Program-made: the position numbers and the translations under genes
Part shown: piece by piece, positions 60,601 through 63,628 of the stretch
Position numbering within the stretch: the stretch's first letter is position 1
Layout: each line of letters begins with the position of its first letter
The notes under the pieces: generated by a model
What the model was told of the DNA's origin: nothing
The model's input: only the letters and a program-made list of their open reading frames with translations
The model's database searches: none
Origin: a virus
Strand: one strand, 5' to 3'
DNA: 63,628 nucleotides
Virus record (IMG/VR): IMGVR_UViG_3300048554_000002
Location: 1 to 63,628 of that record

Positions 60601-63600
60601 CTATGTAAGATGCAACCGCAGCAGCTACATCAGATTCTGGTCTATTGGATACAAACGATTCTATTTCTGCATCTGTCGGCTCAAATCCGGGGTTTGCGTC
60701 CTTAAATATTTTGGCCGCTTCGTTCGTACTAACGTACATAGTGTCGTACGTGGAGTTGAGCACGTTGTTTAATATTACAGTGTCAGTAATACCTAAAGTG
60801 TTAAGCGCTGCTGTAGCGGCTTCGGCACTACCTGCGTTTTTAACAGTGTTTACCACCGTAGGGTTTAACGACATAAGCGCATCAGCTACCGCGTTGCCTG
60901 TATATAGCGTGCCCCCGACCCCGTAGCCAGAAACAGCACCCATAAATCCGTTTTCAAATACGGAACCCGCAACATCGTAGTTAGGGTCAATCTGTGAGTT
61001 TACCGTCGCCGTAAATAGTTGTGGTAAGGCTTCCTCTATAAACTCTGTTGAGCCTTCTTTTATGGCTACAGTACCACCGTCCTGTATCTTCTTACCTAGT
61101 TTTTGGAACGCGTCCCCGGCAAATTCACTGGCATTATCACCAAGGATGTTTTTAGCTAGTGCCGCACCACCAAACCCTGCACTGGCAGCGGTAGTAAATA
61201 GCGCAATAGTCCCTGCCTTTTGGGCGGTGTCCATGGCAAGATCGGTAGCCTCTTGTTCAGACATTCCTTGCGCTATAGCGTTTGCATATGTCTCATCGAA
61301 AGCTCCTGCAGCCGTACCGCCAAATGCTTCCGCTGCGTCTAAGGCTACCGCACTACCGACTGCGGCCTTTGTAGCAAATTTTTTCGCGTAGGCTTCCCCA
61401 CCCTGCAAGAGTGCAGCTTTCGCAACGTTGCCCACGCCCCCAGAGACTATAAGAATAGGTATTTCCTGCAAAATCTCACTAGCTACGTTTTCCGCAAGGA
61501 ATTGTACAGGATGTTCTGTTAGGTTGCCCCAAATTGACTGCGCTTTTAACCAACCCTTTTGCACTGTGCTGGGTTCTTTGCCGGGATTATTCTGTCGCCA
61601 TTCTTTGTCGTAATCCTGCGACCGTTTCTGCATATCTTCTGCGCCAGCTACCCACGCGTCAGAACGCAGGTCACCACTTAACGCTAGTAGATTTTTAGCA
61701 GTCTGCCCTACAGTGTTATTTGGGTTTGCGCCAACTAGAGTAGCCAATCCTGATATGGCCTGTAGCATTTCACCAGTTGCGCCAGTAACTACACTTGCAG
61801 CGTTACCAAAGGCTTCCTGTTGATCTTCAGGAGTTTCGTCTAAATATACTTGTTTTAGTTTGTTGTATACGCTCCAAAGCGTACCGCCTGTATCCTCGTC
61901 AAATTGCTTACCTTGGTTATCGTCTAACCCTGCGATAGTCGCTACTACGACTCCGCTTGCAGGGGGTAAGTTCTTTACAGATATTTGACCATCTTCAGTA
62001 AACGCGGTCATTTTGTCGTTACTGAGGTACGAAAACCCTTGTGGTACTTCTTTAAACGCAAGCGGTCCATATAACGCATTAAATGCAACGTCCACTACAT
62101 CAAGGTTTGGGTTTGCGGAACTAGCTACACTGCTTACGTTTGTTTCGCCTAGCTTTTCCTGTTTCGTAGATGGTAGCTCCCATGACAACTTTCCATCCGT
62201 ATTGACGAGCACCGCCCCACCGCTAGTCAGCGTACCAACATCAACACCTGCGCCGAACGTCACTGTGTCTAGCGTAGCTTCGGGTGGATTGTTTTTGAAA
62301 TCTGTAGCCGCAGCGTCTACTGCTGAAAGGCTTGGTTTATCAAACGCAGGGTCACCCGCACCGCCGTCAAAAGCATCTTTAAACGCGTTGCCAACATTAA
62401 CTATGTTATTAGTAGAATATCCATTCGCGCTTAGTAGGTCTTTTACTTCGTCTCCTGACATACCTGTAGTGTCGAGAAAAACGTTAGACCCATCGCTGTT
62501 TTTTGCGTCAAGTTTAATATACTCGCCTGACAAAAACACATTATAATCCTCTGTGGATTGGGGTATAAACCCTGCGTCTTTTAGCGATGTTGTTAGTTCA
62601 GGGGTCAGCGCAGCATCCGCAACCATAGTGTTGGCGAACTTATCTAAATCTAACCCTGTAATACTTGCGGCGTTCTTTATTTCTTTGTCTGCGTAAGCAA
62701 GATATTTAGCTAACTGGCCCGGTTCTAAGGAGGCAAGTGTCAGCCCTTTTGCAGCTAAAGCGTTTTCTACGGTAGATAATCTAATGGCGTCTAGGGTGGC
62801 GTCTGCTTCTGACTTGTTTGCTGGACCCTGCTGCCCATTAAGAAGAAAATGTTCTGCAACGTTGTCAACATCTTGGCCGAGGAACTCTTTGTATGCCTCT
62901 GCATCAAAATTTGGACGTAGGGACAGTGCCGCTGCAAGCGTAGCCTTATCATAAACAGGCTTCATAGCCGCGTCTAGGTCGTCTATGTCGGACATCATAG
63001 CTTTTGTTTTTGCAGTGTACGCGGCGTCTAGTTCAGGGATTTGCGCGGTATATGTGTCATAGTCTGTTTTATATTTGTCTAACGCAGGTTTAAGCGTATT
63101 GTCGTAGTCACTCTTAAACTGATCCGCAAAAGTTTGATATGCCCCCGCCGCAGAATTAAGGGCATCCACAGTAGCTTGTGTAGGGTTTTGATTATAGGCT
63201 TTAAGCGCGGCGTTATAAATACCTTCAAGCCGTTCTTGCTCTATTACTTTCTTTTGTATCGCAACTTGCGTGGCATTATAATTCTCCGCTGCTGATACAG
63301 CGTTTGCCGACGCTTCATTTAGTGCGTTTGCGGCTTCCTGAGTAGCACTGGATGCTCCTGTAACCTTGTCTATGGCGGCATCAACAGGGCGGTCTACAAT
63401 ATCTTTAAGCGCCTCCATCCCGTACTCATCCCACTTAGCAAAAAATGCGTCGGAACTTAGTTCAGGGTTGCCTTCCAAAGCTACAGTTGCAGCGTTGGTT
63501 AACGCATTGGTCATAACTATGGCTTGGCCTTCATCAAAACCAGCGTTCTCTTGCAAGAACTTATTCATGGTTTCGGACACGCCAGTGTATTTGCTAATTA

Positions 63601-63628
63601 TAGACGTAAATTGTGACGCGGAAACATC
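57692..63628 (-). CDS. C-terminal 1,962-plus residues of the 2,208-residue internal virion protein
   Basis: This is the main part of the gene that starts at 825 and crosses the circular join. The first 600 codons here are helical (AEAY, KYKTDYDTYTAQI). A membrane-like region follows (about 61050-61460 in the DNA: AAASAGFGGAALAKNILG). Thirteen tandem repeats of 45-50 residues lie at about 58880-60720 (unit: ARKFFSDLGYTPTDEEVADF ... YVDPRQVT). Then come coiled-coil stretches (DVAGIAGDVADVAEDVAG) and a dockerin-like calcium loop (DVTGDGIIDINDQTLLE). The C-terminus is GGQVEDENDMLLRILGDM. It probably leaves the virion with the DNA. Confidence 0.88.
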   Translation of the reverse strand, partial: DVSASQFTSIISKYTGVSETMNKFLQENAGFDEGQAIVMTNALTNAATVALEGNPELSSDAFFAKWDEYGMEALKDIVDRPVDAAIDKVTGASSATQEAANALNEASANAVSAAENYNATQVAIQKKVIEQERLEGIYNAALKAYNQNPTQATVDALNSAAGAYQTFADQFKSDYDNTLKPALDKYKTDYDTYTAQIPELDAAYTAKTKAMMSDIDDLDAAMKPVYDKATLAAALSLRPNFDAEAYKEFLGQDVDNVAEHFLLNGQQGPANKSEADATLDAIRLSTVENALAAKGLTLASLEPGQLAKYLAYADKEIKNAASITGLDLDKFANTMVADAALTPELTTSLKDAGFIPQSTEDYNVFLSGEYIKLDAKNSDGSNVFLDTTGMSGDEVKDLLSANGYSTNNIVNVGNAFKDAFDGGAGDPAFDKPSLSAVDAAATDFKNNPPEATLDTVTFGAGVDVGTLTSGGAVLVNTDGKLSWELPSTKQEKLGETNVSSVASSANPNLDVVDVAFNALYGPLAFKEVPQGFSYLSNDKMTAFTEDGQISVKNLPPASGVVVATIAGLDDNQGKQFDEDTGGTLWSVYNKLKQVYLDETPEDQQEAFGNAASVVTGATGEMLQAISGLATLVGANPNNTVGQTAKNLLALSGDLRSDAWVAGAEDMQKRSQDYDKEWRQNNPGKEPSTVQKGWLKAQSIWGNLTEHPVQFLAENVASEILQEIPILIVSGGVGNVAKAALLQGGEAYAKKFATKAAVGSAVALDAAEAFGGTAAGAFDETYANAIAQGMSEQEATDLAMDTAQKAGTIALFTTAASAGFGGAALAKNILGDNASEFAGDAFQKLGKKIQDGGTVAIKEGSTEFIEEALPQLFTATVNSQIDPNYDVAGSVFENGFMGAVSGYGVGGTLYTGNAVADALMSLNPTVVNTVKNAGSAEAATAALNTLGITDTVILNNVLNSTYDTMYVSTNEAAKIFKDANPGFEPTDAEIESFVSNRPESDVAAAVASYIDPKFLDADEVKAAAAAEGITLTDEQAEAYVGQKDEAAAVAEISAEYDSQGTSRAEAEQFFDDLGYTPTEAEITSYMGATPDADQKEAIASYVDPRQVTEAEARKFFEDQGYEPTDEEVANYVGQGTENFETNKKDATALYVDPRQVTDTEARKFFSDLGYTPTDEEVADFVAQVAESEQQTAISDYVDPRFVTQAEVQAIADQEGLTLTEALAATYLGQKDQESTLAAATAEFDPLATTTAEAKQFFEAQGFTPTDQQVADFVASKTEEEQKAAIAEFVDPRQVTTDEAKALFDALGYEATDEEVADFVGQGEEDFATTTETGVGTYVDPRQVTAEEAREFFTNLGYEPTDEQVEQFVAQVEETTQSGLIASYVDPRQVTREEVQAIADEEGLTLTDALAATYVGQGVAENYASEKLSEARAEYDPLATTLEEATQFFADTGYTATPEEIAQFVASKTEETQTSAIGGYVDPRQVTAAEAEEFLSAIGYQPSQEDIAAFTGQVNDENYQTTQKAAIDEFVDPRFFDAGEVRAAYEELGLVDVTQEDVDRFVGQFDPESEDYDAAGFEAFQREQLTTYMPTATFNVIKSIMGSPSVEDNPNTPEDESKEATGIYKELEEGATRDEALQAAIDKLTEDLGLTEDAMLEQLGLTKEELSGEIDAVAEDVAEVKEDVAGIAGDVADVAEDVAGLTTEIGDVETRLTELIEKNDGDVDAALAELSAALGTTETNILAELGTTKDELTESFTTAIGDVKASLGADIDAVADLVGKPAREVTQEDIDFVIDLIAQENVSAELITQYDVTGDGIIDINDQTLLETALQGEEDVTLADTSMFTPATGIYSEIDANTDAITDMITDLNTQIDTKINTQTQQQNVNDLANMLMQAEDIGGRRVDVKTPDALADITPYSFESIFRDQGQAQKFVSPYGTARAPTTRPANNPAGPLAFASGFAEGGQVEDENDMLLRILGDM
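63494..63628. repeat. Overlap with the window start, second copy
   Basis: Same as bases 1-135, with A at 63502 where base 9 has G. The circular length is 63,493 bp. Confidence 0.93.

Noticed and set aside
63580-63580. GTG as the true start of the giant gene
   Set aside because: The frame is open upstream through the overlap to an ATG at 825 that directly follows the preceding gene.

Overview
The window is one complete, circularly closing genome of a tailed double-stranded DNA phage. Bases 63494-63628 repeat bases 1-135 with a single synonymous difference, so the unique length is 63,493 bp and the window ends are an arbitrary cut inside one giant gene. The gene set (TerS/TerL, an 823-residue P22-type portal, a gpT-like major capsid protein, a stabilisation-type tail protein, no tape measure, sheath or tube gene) points to a podovirus-like caudovirus. 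Family-A DNA polymerase, the GTA-type 3TM holin, small Lys-Gly-rich proteins and two internal proteins of about 2,200 residues resemble marine phages. The host is not shown by the sequence; an alphaproteobacterium is plausible but inferred. I found no tRNA, integrase or lysogeny repressor.

Layout. Two arms diverge from about 26.2-26.6 kb and converge at about 47.55-47.62 kb. The minus-strand late arm runs from 26209 down to 1, through the circular junction, and on from 63493 to 47618. Its order is: TerS, TerL, portal, GroES-like chaperonin, scaffold, head proteins, major capsid protein (with its own terminator followed at once by a promoter and a structured leader), a cluster of small basic KKGG proteins, connector proteins, a 22-residue-repeat protein, a 1,420-residue tail fibre, a lysis block (holin, M15 endolysin, small membrane proteins), two tail proteins, then an acyl carrier protein, a ketoacyl synthase and a 155-residue protein, a 2,208-residue protein spanning the window ends, three medium virion proteins, and a 2,209-residue protein that contains a nested overlapping gene.

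The plus-strand arm (26578-47546) carries early and replication genes: a stand-alone early gene, a 0.8-kb non-coding block with repeats, terminators and promoters (candidate origin), a DUF3150-like / MoxR ATPase / metallopeptidase-VWA trio, several regulators with helix-turn-helix motifs, a VRR-NUC nuclease, DNA polymerase, a Cas4-like nuclease, a SNF2 helicase, an SSB-like protein and a primase-helicase. Eleven copies of the near-palindrome TTCGGGCA-NN-TGCCCGAA punctuate this arm only, mostly just ahead of ribosome binding sites. A 330-bp G-rich tract with a 5-base period lies at 37.37-37.70 kb.

The most unusual points are the intact ACP + ketoacyl-ACP synthase pair embedded in the virion operon, the 11-copy palindrome family, the pentamer-periodic tract, and the gene nested in the 2,209-residue reading frame. 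Family names were assigned by recognising motifs by eye; no database search was run.
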